A stretch of 64,000 nucleotides of DNA from Trematomus loennbergii (GCA_012861695.1 JAAOOA010000002.1:20077803-20141802), one strand, 5' to 3'. Shown: positions 49,301 through 61,544, counted from the first letter of the stretch. The notes: a model not told the origin generated them from the sequence alone. Program-made: numbers and translations.

Positions 49301-52300
49301 ACAATCGACTCGTAACGCCCATATTTGCCTATAAATAGTCAAAGAAACGCCCATTCATTCATTCATTTTGACTGACTGCATGAAGAAGATCGCAGGAAAT
49401 TACGACGAACAGCTAAAAAAGACATCTCACACCGTGTCAGATTTTGGTTATTTTGGGGAGGTCGAGATAAATCATATTGTTTGGTGGATGCAGTTTGAAC
49501 CAGAGTAGCAGCATGGAGGTCGGATCGTCACCAAAATAAATAAATAAGTGGTCCGAAAAAAGTTAATGAAAAAAAAATACACATAACCTAACCTTCCTCA
49601 GGCAGTGTGTTTGTCCCGGGGACAGGAGACACCCCCTTGATGAGAAACTGTAAGAAATGATCGGGGAATCCCTCCGGAGTGGAGTCATGACGACTGGATC
49701 TGAATTATTTTGTTGTATTTGGTGGTTTGTGTTCCAGCTGTCGATCAGCAACTATATATCCATAATCCACCAGTTAAAGGAAATACAACTAATGTGTTGT
49801 GTTATATTAGCTGTACAATTTACCACATATGGTGTTCTTAGTTTCCATACCTCCTGTGTTTTACGAGCGACTTATCAAGTCTTGGCAAACGGCATAAAAC
49901 ACGATTAAACGTGATAGTATATAAAACCATGCTCGTATCTACAACCTATAGAAATGCAAAACGGCGTCAGTTTAGACGTTATTCTGTCCTCCTGCTTACC
50001 GCATCATTTATGAGAAAACATTTCATAACATTAACACAACATATTCGAGGTGGTTTTAAATAACATATCCGTATTTATTTATTTCTCCAAGTTATGTTTT
50101 TGTGTGCACTGAGGAGTCTCAAACAGGCGTTTGTTTAATCATTTTAAGATTGGCTTTAATCAATGTTTGAAAATGAATTCTTCATATTTGATAAATGAGA
50201 GGTAACATTTTTATTATTTCCACATATTTCTCTCCATTCTTCCTTCTGCCAACGGTGTCGCAGTTTCTCGTCTCTCCCGTTTTGTGCTTAGTGCGTACGC
50301 ATGGGTTAGAGTTTGCGTGGAGGACCGCACATTTTCCCGTCAAGTTAGTATTTTATAAATCGCAAACATTGCGTAGAAACTGGCGTACGCCATTTTTTGA
50401 GCGTATATCCCTTTATAAATGAGGCCCCTGATCTTTCATCATCATATTATTTTTGTGCTCAGTGTTGGTTGTTTAGTCAAGGTTATAACAGCAATATGAG
50501 CAAACCATGATACAAATAATCAATATATTTCCCACAATTCAGTGTTTGCCACACATGAAAAGCATATAGACAAACAGGGGTGGATTAATTTTGAAAAACA
50601 ACATGTTTTTGCTGATACATGTGTAATGTGTTTTCCTGCCTAGATATTGAAGCTCGGGTCTATAGCCCAATTCCTAGAGAAAGCCCTGGACCCCCCGACT
50701 GAAAAGGCTGTTAACCTAGCCATCAAGAACCTCATTGACCTGGTAAGAAAGTGAAAAGATCATTCAAAATGTACTCAAGGTCTGCAACTAATGATACGTT
50801 TTATTGTTGAGTAATTTGAGAATTTTCTTGATTTTTATCAGTTTTTTTTAATTTGCTCTATGAAAACTACAGAAGATGTGCTCCCTGCAATTTCAGATTT
50901 GATGTCTTGATTAGTTTGTTTTGTGCAATAAACAGTCTTTGTAATAGTAAATTGATAATTTTCAGGTTTTATTCTAACAATTACAGTAATCTCTAAGCCA
51001 AAGATAATAGAAATGTTTGGTCTTTTTGCTTGAACAATTAAAACAATGATTCATTGATTTTCCAAATAGCCGGGTAGTAATTTTAGGCCAGTCACCTAAT
51101 TCATTAATATTGTTTATTACAAAGTTCAGCTTTATTTAACCGTTTCTACCAACATTTATAGGAAGCGACACCATCTTGTGATGTGAGCATGTAGTTTCAA
51201 GGTCTTCTGTCTGAAAGTGTTATCTACACATCTTTCCAAAGATGTTCATCCTTTCATGGAGGAGGTAGGTCAAAAGAGGACTAAAAGAGAAATCGGTACT
51301 CATTCAAAGATTGAAAGGATAAAGCATGATCCTTTTTTCATGCTAACAGAATAGTTAAAATACTATGAAAATCAATAGAGGAAGTGGAACATGGGTTTGA
51401 CAGTAACAACACTCAAAGCAGCAGTTAAGAGAGCCTTAATAAACCCCAATTCATATTATGTGATCAGGTTTAAAACATCTTTATAAATGTTGCATTGGTA
51501 GTGGCGTTTATATCACTGTGTACAAGAGAAGACGCGTTACATATTTATTTTAATTTGATAGAAGGTTGCACAGGTTTCCAAGTATGTGTCTAAAAGAACA
51601 GAAACGCTATAAATAACTATAATTTAACACCGAATGAACATTGAATGACTAACTCCTATATGTTCATGGTGAGGTATGGAATTTTAAAACTCATACATAT
51701 GAAAATGGCTAACACTTTCTAATCATTTACTTAAAATAAAGGCACAAACTATGAAGTGTACTCCCTTATTATTTGAAGCACATAATTGCCTCTTCAGCCA
51801 ACAAGATGACCTTTATCCCACACATGTCCAGAGTTACTGTAGTGAACTAGCAAACAAAGCCAAACAAGGTTACTTCACTAATCCGATTGAATGCTCATAC
51901 ACATCATTTTCAATTAAGTAAAGGGCTTTTGCTTTGCCTGAACTCTATGAACTGAAAGCTTTTAAAAGATTATTGCTGTGTTAACAAATGCTTTTTTCAC
52001 TTGTTGAGCTGTAGATGACTAAGGATGTGTGATTTCCTTCTGGTTTTTGTGACTGCGTTGTGTGTTAGAACGCCCTGGATCATTCAGAGAATCTGACAGC
52101 GCTGGGTTTCCACCTGGCTCGTCTGCCTGTGGAGCCTCACATCGGCAAACTCATCCTGTTCGGAGCCCTGTTGGGCTGCCTGGACCCCGTGTTCACCATC
52201 GCTGCTTCACTCAGCTTCAAAGACCCTTTCTTCATCCCCCTGGTAGGGCACTGAGTTCAGTGAGAGTTGCCAAAGAAATGTCGTTGTACTTTGTGTGATG

Positions 52301-55300
52301 GCAATAAAGATATATTCTATTCTAAACATGAAAGCTTGTGCGACGGCGTCAAACGTCAACTCATTGCTGCACTCTCCTACTGACTTATTCAATTGCAAAG
52401 TTGGTCTTAAAGGGACCAATGTAAATTACTGCTTTATTTTATTGCTATCTTACTATATTTTTATTACAGTGTTCTTAATATAGTTCGCTATCTGTGTTCT
52501 TTTTTAAATGTTGTTTTTTATTTGTATGTGCACGACACCTAGTCAAATTCCTCATACGTGTGAAGCTACCTGGTAATAAATCAGTTTCTGATTCTGATAT
52601 TTTTAAATGCGTCTGCCTCTCTCAGGGGAAAGAGAAGATGGCAGATATGAGGAGGAGGGTCCTGTCCAGAAACTCCAAGAGTGACCATCTCACTATTGTC
52701 AACGCCTTTCAGGTAAGAGAGTCACAACTGTCACATGTGTCCTACCTCTCGGTCTGATGTATAAATAATATATATATAAATGGATCCCGTCTTAATGTAT
52801 CCGTTGATAGGGCTGGGAGGAAGCGAAACAGCGTGGTTCCAGGTGTGAGAGGGAGTACTGCTGGGACAACTTCCTGTCCGCCAACACACTCCAGGTGAGC
52901 CAGGCTGTGCTGATCTCTATACTGAAGTGCTGTTGAAAATGAAACGACATAACGTGTTAAAGTCAGCTTCTGCCTGAGCTGATACATCATGCAGCCTGTT
53001 TTAAAGTCATTGTTTTATCATTTAGATGCTGCACAACATGAAGGGTCAGTTTGCTGACCATCTCATGAACACAGGCTTCGTCAGCAGCAGGGACCCCAAA
53101 GATCCCAAATCTAATGTCAACTCAGGTAACTGTCTGAATTTTTTTTTTTTTTAATGGGATCTTAAACGGAGCATTAATTAAATTCAATGTGGGACATGTA
53201 TATGGAGCAGAACTCATTTGTTTTTCCTCTAACTCTCACTTCCTTCCTCAGACAATGAGAAGTTAATCAAGGCAGTGATTGTAGCCGGTCTCTACCCGAA
53301 GGTGGCCATGATCAAACCATCTCACAGCAAAAAGAGGCCGGGGTGAGTCTGCTAACTCAAAGAGGGAGCTGAACATAGACGGATAGAAAAGAGCTGCCGA
53401 GCATAGAGAAGTGCACATCATTGTTATTGATCTTTAGACAGAAATGGAGCCGTCACACTGCAATATCTCAGCAGACCTCTCAGGTAAGAGCTGTGACAAT
53501 TACCTGAGGCTGTGCCGAAACATTGTTAAGAAAAAACAGGCGCTTCTGCAGCTAAAGATCACTGCACTCATCATAAAATTGCCCTCAGGCAGCTGTCGTA
53601 GAGTGTGTGCAAAAGACAGACGCACGCTACAGGCAGACGGACCCATCCTCTCACAGTAGAGCTGTCACTGTTGTTCGTCAGTGACCCAGTTTCACAGTGA
53701 GGTTGTGATGGTAAGTAATTCTCAACAGTGTTGATGGCAAGCCAAGTTTTCCCGTCCACGCCACATCTCTGAGTTATTTAATGGATTTATGGCTCGATGA
53801 AGAACTTGTTGTTTGTTTTGCTGCTGTCTGGTACAAGCAGCTTTGTTCCCTGCAGTCAAGCAGTCTGTTTTGTCTTGCTGACACAAACACAGTGTTACTT
53901 TTATTTAAAGGTTTGCCAACTGCATCACAACTTGTCTTTGGAAGCCTCTGAGCTAAAATGAAGGAGGCTTTCTTTTTGCGTCGTATAAACAAGACAAAAG
54001 CACCTGATGGGATGTTTCCAAAACTACTTTCTCAATCAAATCATTTTAATTTAAATGAAGATTCATTTTAACAAAATGTATTCTGGTTATTTGGACCAAG
54101 TGATACAATAAAATAATATATCTGTTTTAAGTGTAATAAGGTAGGATCTCTGTAAAACATTAAAACATACTGAAAGCGTGCTCTCTGGTTTTGAGTTTTC
54201 CTCTAATAAGACAATGGACAGAAACAAATCTAATCTAAATCTATGCAGCATAAACGGAGTGATTGTGTTTTATTAAAAAAATCATCTTCCTTTTCTGGAG
54301 CTTACATATCAGCAACGCAAATTCAATTCACTGTACAGATTAAAGGTGGGGTAGGTAAGTTTGAGAAACCGGCTCGAGATACACTTTTTGTTATATTCCA
54401 TGGAATGCTCTTAACATCCCGATAGCAATGAATATCTTGAGTGCTTTGACAAAAATCCATAAAAAAATTCATCATTGGAAGCCGTAATACTGTAAAAGGT
54501 ACGACCAATCATTTTAGCCGGCCGGCTAAAATAACTGGATGGCCTAGCTGCCTGTCAGCCTTCCATCTGTGCACAAACTTATCTCGTGCCCTCATTGGTC
54601 ATGTGCGCGTTCGTGTGTGTTGGAGGAGGGGCTCTGTAAGGAAGTGGCAGATTTTCTCCGGTTGTGTATTTTCAAATTCTAGCGATCTCGAGCCGGTTTC
54701 TCAAACTTACCTACCCTACCTTTAAGGTTAGTTATACCAGTGTTACCAACATTGCCCCATGTGACATCATTTGAGACAATATTTGTATTATGTTGTAAAA
54801 TATTTGGAGTTCCCTTTATATCTCTTTATCATATACTGCAGTCCTGGAAACATGTGTGGCAATAATTCTGTTTTAAACCAGCTATGACAACTAACAATTA
54901 TTTCAAATATTTAGGAAAATATAACTATAACAGTTTTCACAACACTGACGGTGTCTACTTCCAATTCCTTGTTCTTTTTGGACAAAAGATGAAAACGTTA
55001 GTTGGTCCATTAACAAAGTTGCTGCAAAATGTCTGTCAACCAAGAAATCCCTAAATGTTGCCCTATCATTGCTTTTTCCACCTTCAGCAGTGATACCAGT
55101 TTCACATTCTCTCCTTTTCTCAGTTAACGAGATAACGATGCGAAGAAAATCGACCCCATTTTGCCAACCGAGTGTTTGAGATGTGAACACACACACTGAC
55201 ATATTTGATTTCTCAGGGTCAAGGTGTACACCCAGGCTGATGGAAAGGTGTGCATCCACCCAAAATCAGTCAATGCTGAAGAGACGGAGTTCAACTACAA

Positions 55301-57176
55301 GTGGCTCGTCTACCACCTGAAGATGAGAACGAGCAGTGTGAGTAGGCCAGGGGATAAATAAGCACATAATACTGCGTTTCAACTGCTGCGTGAATGTTTA
55401 TTATAGTTGAGTGTGCATTGCTGGGTTGGATTTGTACATATGAAGGGTGCATGTGAGTGGGGAAAGGGCCATTGGTGAAAGGTTGGCAGTGGTGCCACGC
55501 CAGCTTTCCACTGAATGAATATTGATTAAAACGCTGCCTTTCAACTCTCTCTCAAAGGCGCTTGTGCTTCAAAGCCTCCAGACACAATGTAAGAGGTGGT
55601 GATGGTAGTGGTGGGGGGGGGGGCAAAACGGTCAATGCGGCTCCCTGACTACTTCTATCTTTTTCTCTTTTGCTGTTTTTTCTACCCCTCTTCACCCTGC
55701 CATTTTCACCTCTCTCCCATCCACCAGTCTTTGTTCTTTCTGTGGTGTCTCTCTTTGTGAGTGTTACCATTCGGCAGAAAAACACCTTTCATGTCCTCTC
55801 TGATTGCCGCCTGTGCCTTTGTCTCTCCCTTTGCTGCCTTGGTCGTTATATAGATTTTTTTGTTGTTGCTGGATTTCACCATTATTTTTGCCGGCATTCA
55901 ATGCTTTTAAATGTTTATTTATTATTTGATTTTTTTGTGTGGTCTGTATGCATTTGTGTCTCTTATGAAAGTAAGGTATTCTGAGACTGTGAGATGTTCA
56001 AGGTTGTTTAAAGAGAGAGAAAGGAAAGCAGAAGACCAGGGCCATTTAAAAAAATAAAAAAAGGATGTAAATTGAAGGATGACGTCAAACTTTATCTCCT
56101 CTGACGCATGTGCCTCTGGTGATCCATTACATTACACATTCATGGGGCAAATGCAGTTTTTTCTCCTTGTCTCTTTTCTTCACCTTTTGTCTACTTCTCT
56201 CTGATGCTCGTTACCAACATTTCTTTATGTTACCTTGCTGAAATAGCTTCTTTTTTTTACTTATGTCTGCTGCTTATGTAAACTCTATGGCTTTGGCCTT
56301 CAGAGTGTCTGCATACAGATCAGTGCACAACATAAAAGCAACAGTTCTATGTACTGTCTGAACATTGAAAACGTACCTTGTCATTTCTTTTATAAAATGT
56401 TTTTTTTTTATTTGGATACACCTACTATGGATGAGCAGCTGTCACAGGGAGAGAAATTGATGGAAAACACATTTGCGAGATTCACTAACAGGGCAACATG
56501 ACATTTCTCCTAACACTGGAGGCACTGAAACACATTTCAAACTTGCACAGCCACTCTTCACCAATAGGACACTTTCAGCCCACACCACAGAGTAGCTGTA
56601 GGGCCATGTGTGTCATAATGACCCCGCTCACTGTCACCGAGCGTGTTAGCGTGTTTGTTTGTTTGAAATCTCCCGTCGTGGTGTGTTTGCATCATCTCTC
56701 TGCTTGTCCTCAGATCTTCCTGTACGATTGCACTGAGGTGTCCCCGTTCTCACTGCTGTTCTTTGGAGGAGACATCACAATCCAGAAGGACGAGGACCAG
56801 GAGACCATCGCCGTGGACCAGTGGATCGTCTTCAGCTCCCCGGCACGCATCGCTCACCTGGTCAAGGTAGGTGACAGGATGCACTCAAAACAAAGCTAAT
56901 GGCGAGTTGAGTTAACTGACCTCCCCTTCTGGTCTTTTTCGACAGAGTTTAAAGAAAGAGTTGGATTCTCTTCTGGAAGAGAAAATTCGTAACCCTGCTC
57001 CTGTAGACTGGCAAAACCGTCAGTCCAAAGACTGTGCTGTCATCACCGCCATCATAGACCTCATCACCACCCAGGATAAGCCTACAGTCAGCACCAAAGG
57101 CGGAATATGGAGGCCTGCTCCGAGAGGACAACACACTCACTTCAAAGACGACAATGATGATGACGATGATGATTAG
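31381..57176 (+). CDS. dhx36: dhx36 (RHAU/G4R1), DEAH-box G-quadruplex helicase (exon 13 frame-disrupted here)
   Basis: ATP-dependent helicase that unwinds G-quadruplex DNA and RNA. Coding exons: 31381-31668, 32890-33047, 33196-33288, 33434-33644, 34403-34441, 34623-34793, 34955-35034, 37648-37722, 40467-40633, 40749-40830, 40960-41100, 43894-43999, 46666-46751, 47420-47475, 47612-47676, 47803-47946, 48314-48431, 50644-50742, 52069-52242, 52626-52712, 52811-52894, 53026-53125, 53252-53342, 55217-55337, 56714-56866, 56946-57176. About 1073 residues (human 1008). A Gly/Arg-rich start (5-60) precedes the G4-binding motif [12 protein letters not shown] (71-82). Walker [10 protein letters not shown] is at about 279, TQPRRISA follows, then DEIH (about 383), SAT (about 415), ATNIAETS and QRKGRAGR, then winged-helix, ratchet and OB regions (LLFFGGDI). 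Exon phases fit throughout except exon 13. The exon 3/4 junction is the least certain. Ends in an acidic tail. Confidence 0.95.
31499..31531 (+). promoter_or_regulatory. dhx36: G-quadruplex-like G-tracts in dhx36 exon 1
   Basis: Four runs of three to five G (GGG, GGGG, GGGG, GGGGG), separated by 3, 8 and 4 bases, lie on the coding strand. Upstream, 31430-31460 repeats GGAGGAGGTCGA. One loop is slightly longer than the usual limit of seven. The runs also encode the Gly/Arg-rich start of the protein, so they may simply reflect codon content. Confidence 0.45.
31775..32190. repeat. Fish interspersed repeat in dhx36 intron 1
   Basis: Rich in short AAGTAAAAGTAC / GTACTTAAG motifs, with phrases such as AGTCCTGCATTCAAAA and CTCATTATGCAAATTGGCCC. 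I recognise these as part of a repeat very common in teleost genomes. The two ends carry loosely inverted ACTTAAGTAAAA / TACTTGAGTAAA motifs, which suggests a nonautonomous DNA transposon. Family not assigned. Confidence 0.55.
35035..37647 (+). other. dhx36: dhx36 intron 7
   Basis: A 2.6-kb intron with AGGTAAGA donor and TTCTCAG acceptor. Besides a 12-bp perfect hairpin at 36406-36435, nothing was recognised. Confidence 0.8.
36406..36435. repeat. 12-bp perfect inverted repeat in dhx36 intron 7
   Basis: AATCCATTTAGT and its exact reverse complement are separated by six bases. No wider stem is evident, so a microRNA precursor is not supported. Confidence 0.7.
37905..37943 (+). repeat. (CA)n microsatellite with CACG start
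   Basis: CACGCACG units pass into a CA array. It is followed by a GGGTACCGAGCCCCGGTTTTA stretch (37949-38060) that resembles a decayed fish repeat; the family is uncertain. Confidence 0.85.
38365..39062. mobile_element. TTAA-flanked miniature transposon A in dhx36 intron 8
   Basis: Bounded by TTAA (38361-38364 and 39063-39066) with perfect inverted tips AGGTCCCATGTCATG / AGGTCCCATGACATG (the latter on the minus strand, one mismatch at the centre). The 698-bp body has no transposase. Inner segments match the element at 39697-40433, including TGATCATAATTCCATTG, CTCCCTGTGAGC and ATAACACACAAGGGGACGGG. Target and tips fit the Kolobok group. Confidence 0.8.
39697..40433. mobile_element. TTAA-flanked miniature transposon B in dhx36 intron 8
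   Basis: Bounded by TTAA (39693-39696 and 40434-40437) with inverted tips AGGAGAGGTGTCATG / CATGACACCTCTCCT. The interior is homologous and collinear with the element at 38365-39062, but the outer 8-9 bases of the tips differ between the two copies while matching within each copy. No transposase is present. It ends only about 30 bp before the exon 9 acceptor. Confidence 0.8.
42735..43710. mobile_element. Nonautonomous DNA transposon in dhx36 intron 11 (PIF/Harbinger-like)
   Basis: Flanked by TTA (42732-42734 and 43711-43713). Tips read GGCGCCGTTTACACGAGG on the left and GGCCCCGCTCACACGGGA on the right minus strand, an imperfect inverted match. A three-base TTA target and GG-starting tips suit PIF/Harbinger. 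No transposase domain was recognised in the ~976 bp. Confidence 0.55.
44000..46665 (+). other. dhx36: dhx36 intron 12
   Basis: A 2.7-kb intron. It contains a short GT run near 45255. No other gene or clear mobile element seen. Confidence 0.7.
46666..46751 (+). other. dhx36: dhx36 exon 13 with 2-base frame disruption
   Basis: Reading from the phase-0 acceptor gives EGAILV and then loses frame. The next conserved residues, LPGW, followed by [11 protein letters not shown], are in another frame. The exon is 86 bp, while the neighbouring exon phases need 88 (or 85). The family motif is AILVFLPGW, so the phenylalanine codon region has lost two T bases near 46682-46684. This is motif IV of the second RecA domain. 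Confidence 0.85.
49143..50427. mobile_element. Nonautonomous DNA transposon in dhx36 intron 17
   Basis: Inverted tips GGGCCTCATTTATAA at both ends are flanked by CTG on each side (49140-49142 and 50428-50430). Both subterminal parts are rich in GCGTAC / GTACGC and TTTATAAAT motifs, typical of transposase-binding repeats. No intact transposase in 1.29 kb. The tip sequence is common in fish genomes; the superfamily was not decided. Confidence 0.7.
54344..54721. mobile_element. TTAA-flanked miniature transposon in dhx36 intron 23
   Basis: Bounded by TTAA (54340-54343 and 54722-54725). Long inverted tips of about 37 bp start AGGTGGGGTAGGTAAGTTTG on the left and AGGTAGGGTAGGTAAGTTTG on the right, with a single mismatch. 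Body 378 bp, noncoding. It includes a perfect 22-bp palindrome at 54511-54532 (ATTTTAGCCGG and its complement). Kolobok-like by target site. Confidence 0.85.
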
Positions 57177-57482
57177 AAGAGGCCAGGTTCTTGGCTGGAT
57201 ATGAAAAGAAGAACTTCAAACCTAAATCCTTGGACACAGAGGTTAGATGAGATATTCATAATAACCAGCTGGTCTCCTTGATGATGCTCCTGAAGGCCAA
57301 ACCCAGGACGCAAGATTACTGCAGAACATTCTGTACTGTAATTGTTTGCCTATTCTGTCATTATTTTTGCAAGGACCAATCCGTGTTTGGATACCCTCAG
57401 TAGCTGTTTTGTTTATTTTGTACAATTCTGGTTAAGTTCAATCTAGCTCTTATTTTCAAGCAATATCACTTATGGATTGCGC

Positions 57483-57488
57483 AATAAA
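57483..57488 (+). terminator. dhx36: dhx36 polyadenylation signal
   Basis: AATAAA about 310 bp after the stop codon, the first good signal downstream. It gives a short 3' untranslated region. Confidence 0.75.
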
Positions 57489-57949
57489 GAACACATGGGC
57501 AAACAAAATGTCTGGGTCAGTTTAATCTGCCCTACTATGCTGTAAAATTGTAGGAATTCAAACAAAAATAACCATTACCCATGGAATGGAATTTTTCTGA
57601 GTGAATGTGGGATTGCACAATTTCTTCAGAGCTTTGAGAGAGCAATCACTAACATCACCTGGGTAGTATTTGGTTGGAATGAACACCTGCATAGCTGTAA
57701 ACCTTCAGCAGCACACGGCTGCATATTTGATTTAAAAGCCCAAATCTCAAACGTGCTGTTGGCTCAAGGATTTATGCACCTTCTTGATGTATCTGCACTG
57801 AATGTCCAGAGAACTCATAGTTGATTTATTGTGTTCACTTGATGAATAAAAGTAGTCATTTTCTTTGGTCTATCTATCATAGGTGCTTAGGGAAAAGAGA
57901 TGTCATGTTGATCATTGAGAGTCCATGACAGGCTCAAAGTAATCCAGCT

Positions 57950-57955
57950 TTTATT
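57950..57955 (-). terminator. arhgef26: Candidate arhgef26 polyadenylation signal
   Basis: AATAAA on the minus strand (TTTATT on plus), about 1.55 kb after the arhgef26 stop. If used, the convergent genes end about 460 bp apart. Confidence 0.45.
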
Positions 57956-59501
57956 TATGGTGGCTGATTGAAATTCATAAAGTTGACTAGACAAGTTTCT
58001 GCAATATAAATCTGTATTTAAAAAAAAAAAAAAACATGTTACAATTCAGGCTGTTTTACATATTTACATGTTCACAGATTTACAATAGTTACAAGTCAAG
58101 GAAGCAATTGAAATAAAATAAAAATATGCTTAGATGTGTGGTAACACATTTCATTTTCCCTGAGTGCAAACGCAAAGCTTCATCTATACTCGGGTCCTTC
58201 CAGCTGGAGGCTCTGCCCGCTACTGTCATACCTCGCTTCATGCAGCTCAACGGTGGTTGTGGTTGTCATTTGGGCTGGGCCAGAGTGTTGGGATTGATAG
58301 GTTGTGTTATCATCACACTCTGACCAAGCCATTCATTTACTTTGGCTGGGCATGGCAACACTAAAAAGATGACTCACACTGGACAATCACATTAAAAGCA
58401 GGGCTGGGCAGGACTGTTGCTCTCACCATCAGCACACACATTCATTTCAGCTTGTAGCATCGCAGATATAAATCCTAAGGGGAATATTTATATACACACC
58501 CCTGGCTGGCATCTAATGTGTGTGATATTTCAGGCTGTCCAAATCTTTGAGTGGATGGAGGGAAAATGGCACTTGTGACACAAGAGTAAAGTCTGATTCA
58601 TGGTGATGACATTAACTGGTGACAAATGGCAAGGTAGAGAACAGATACTTGTCCCTTCTGCCTAAGCGGCGGATGACATATGATAGTAAACCTCCAAGAG
58701 GACTGTCATTCTTAATATCAAATTAATTATGAATTATTCTATTTACATTGGCATTTGTTTTTGTCCTGCAGCTCAACTTAAATCTTATTGTATTTTCTTG
58801 TAAATATAATCATTTCACTTGCCATCAGATGCTTCTGAAATAATTTCTTCACTAGCCCACACACTGTCGGAAGCTGCCAATTCCACCGTCTTGCCTTGTT
58901 ATCACTTCAACAATCAGAGTGACATTGTTACTGGCAACGCTCCTGATCCTCATTAATAGAGCTCACATTTGGCAGTTATTTTCACACTGTTTGGTCTACT
59001 TTACCTATAGCGGAACTGTAGTCTCATTATTACATTGCACATCACAAGAAGAAATATGTTTGGAAAAAATAAAACATTTACAAATTTCACACCAACACTT
59101 GTTATGCAGCAGGGTGTTGAAAGCAGTGACTCGGGCAGTGGGTGTTTTCCAACCAAACGGGGAATTCATGAATGTGACAGATCCCACCCACACAGGGACT
59201 GATGATCAGTAATTAAGGAAATCTGCTCTCCTGCTGAGTTTGTTCTGAACAATCTTTGCTTTGAAACTCAGACGGCATGCCTGATATTTAGTGGAGGTGG
59301 AGCAGAAGTTTTAAGAATAATGAGTTAATCTTTAAATCACTGTAAGAAAAAGTCTAGTTTGTTCCATTTCGTCCCTGAAGGCCGGTCAATGCTGCTGTTA
59401 CTGAACTCATACGTCTGGGTTTAAGTTTTAAAAAGGCAGGTCACTGGTGAGTCAAAGGGTGAGAAAAGTCCTCTGTGGTTTAATCACCGGAGTCATCCTG
59501 C

Positions 59502-60002
59502 TCACACGTTAGTTTCCAACCCCTGCAGGCGATCCATCCTCTGCATATTGCGCTCAATGCTGGCCTGGCATGTGATTGGTTCGGCACACTCGGCGAGGAA
59601 CCACCCCCTTTCTCCATCGCGCAGTCGCTCACCCTCATACCAGCCTAAGAGAAGAAATTGCACTATTAAAGCACTTGTTTTTTTTTTATGCTATTACCAT
59701 GACACTGCTTTTGATGGTCAATGCTCTCTGTTCTTTACATGAAAATCAGTTGCTATGGTCACCAAAAGGGAAAGGTTCCCAAGGCCTCGGTATGTTTGTG
59801 TAGGTTTAAAAACACATCTTCAAACAGGTGTAAAGTCCATTATGTAAGACAGATGGGATTTGAAAAACGGCAAAGAGAGCTTATAAAAGTGCATGATGAA
59901 AAGGATGCAGTTGAAACAGGTTAGTGGAACATGAGAGGAATACTAAAGAGGGTGAGGAAAGCTATAGAAAGAGCTAGAGAACAAGACAGAGAGATTAGGA
60001 CA

Positions 60003-60033
<31 letters not shown>

Positions 60034-60427
60034 TAACATACCATCTTCTACAGTCTGCGAGACCAGCACCACATCAGTCACCTGCAGGGACAACTCATCT
60101 GGCTGCTTGGCTGTGTACGTTCTGGTCACCTCCACCTGCATGACATCTAAAACAACACATGACAAGTCCATAAATCATTTCAGGTAAATTACACTGTCCC
60201 AAATTCAATATATCTGAGTTAACAAGCCAATTGTTTTGGAATTAATCTTAGGAAAACTGTTAATCAAAATGACCACAAGATGGCGCAATAGGCTAAAAAG
60301 GAGAGTTCAGTGAGCCTTTTCAAAACTGTGTGAAGAAATGTTTTGTAGCAACTTACAGGTTTTGTCCTGACTCTTGTTGTTGTTGACGTTTTGGCCCAGT
60401 GCGCTGATCCATCGGGCACGCTCATTC
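59502..60427 (-). CDS. arhgef26: arhgef26 (SGEF), C-terminal three exons: Rho guanine nucleotide exchange factor
   Basis: RhoG-type exchange factor acting at membranes and junctions. Only the 3' end is in the window. Minus-strand exons: 60427-60357 (NERARWISALGQ, end of the PH domain), 60146-60042 (VEVTRTYTAKQPDELSLQVTDVV, first half of the SH3 domain), 59644-59502 (GWYEGERLRDGERGWF, end of SH3, then stop TGA at 59504-59502). Borders are TTTTAG|G and T|GTAAGT, TTTTAG|AT and G|GTATGT, then TCTTAG|GC, and phases agree. The protein ends ETNV, the known PDZ-binding tail of SGEF. Earlier exons (DH domain and most of PH) were not found and probably lie beyond 64 kb. Convergent with dhx36, as in other vertebrates. 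Confidence 0.93.
60005..60034 (+). repeat. (GA)n microsatellite next to arhgef26 splice donor
   Basis: GA dinucleotides and two GAGC units lie immediately downstream, on the minus strand, of the donor at 60041. Confidence 0.85.
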
Positions 60428-61544
60428 CTAAAAGCACAGGTAACAGCACAGGAAGTTAGAAAAATGTGTTGGCGCTGGAAGAGTCCTGAACACTATGGAG
60501 AGTAGTAATTTGAAAACTCCTTGAACTAGACAGTACTGTGAGAGTTGCGCACTTCTAAATTGTGATTAGGAGTTTAATTATTTGGAATACATATTATAGA
60601 TGTAGCTGTTTTAAGAAAACTATGCAGCTATAAACTAGGTAACATCAGATATAAGCAGCTTTGCGTGCACACACTTTGTCCCCTGTCATCGAGAGAACAG
60701 AGGTGAGTTTTCAGAAACATTGGTGAGGAGAACGAGCACAAAGGTGAGTCCCAGGAGGGAACAGACCTGCCTTTGCTTTCTCTCTCTCTTGTTGCTTTCA
60801 TGGGAAAAAAAACCTGTGGGTGGAGTCGCACAGGTCAGATTGCATTAAACTGCATCTCTCATTTCACCTGTTCTCGTTGACTACTGAAGGGGGGCGAGGA
60901 TTTAAAAGAGCCACAGATGGAGAGATGAAGGGGGGTTCAGGAAATTAACCGAGGGGGTTGTCGAGGCCCCTGTGACTCAGCACTCTCGGCTTGAATCGTG
61001 CAGATAGGTACAACAATTCACAGACAATCACAGGCAGTGTGGTATTTGAGATAATAATAAACCTTGATTTGTGTGGAGGCTCTTCACGAGGGCCTCAAAC
61101 CGGCAAGTCCCATGAGTCAGACCTCATTATTGTGTTCTCATCGTACACATGCTGTTTTGGTCCTTTTCAGGACAAAGAAGCTATAAAACACTGGGTGACA
61201 TCATACTTCCAGAACTAATTGGACTTTATAAAACCTAATAAACTATTTATAACAATAACTTTCAGAAAATCATTAACCAACAATCCCACAATGCAACATT
61301 ACCACTGATAAAGTGTGACCTTTGTAGTCAAATGATACAGTTTTGACAGTCCAAAACAAGGTCTATCACCTGTCGTTGGTACCTTCAATTTTAACCCTGT
61401 TTATTATTTCATATTCGTAAGATTGAGCATGCATTTTACCAGTCAATTTCCTTTGAAAGTAATTTATTTGCAGTTGCATTTAATTAGAAAGCAATTGTTT
61501 ATATCCAAATAAAATTATACCCCCAGAACTCTGAGGTTTAACGA

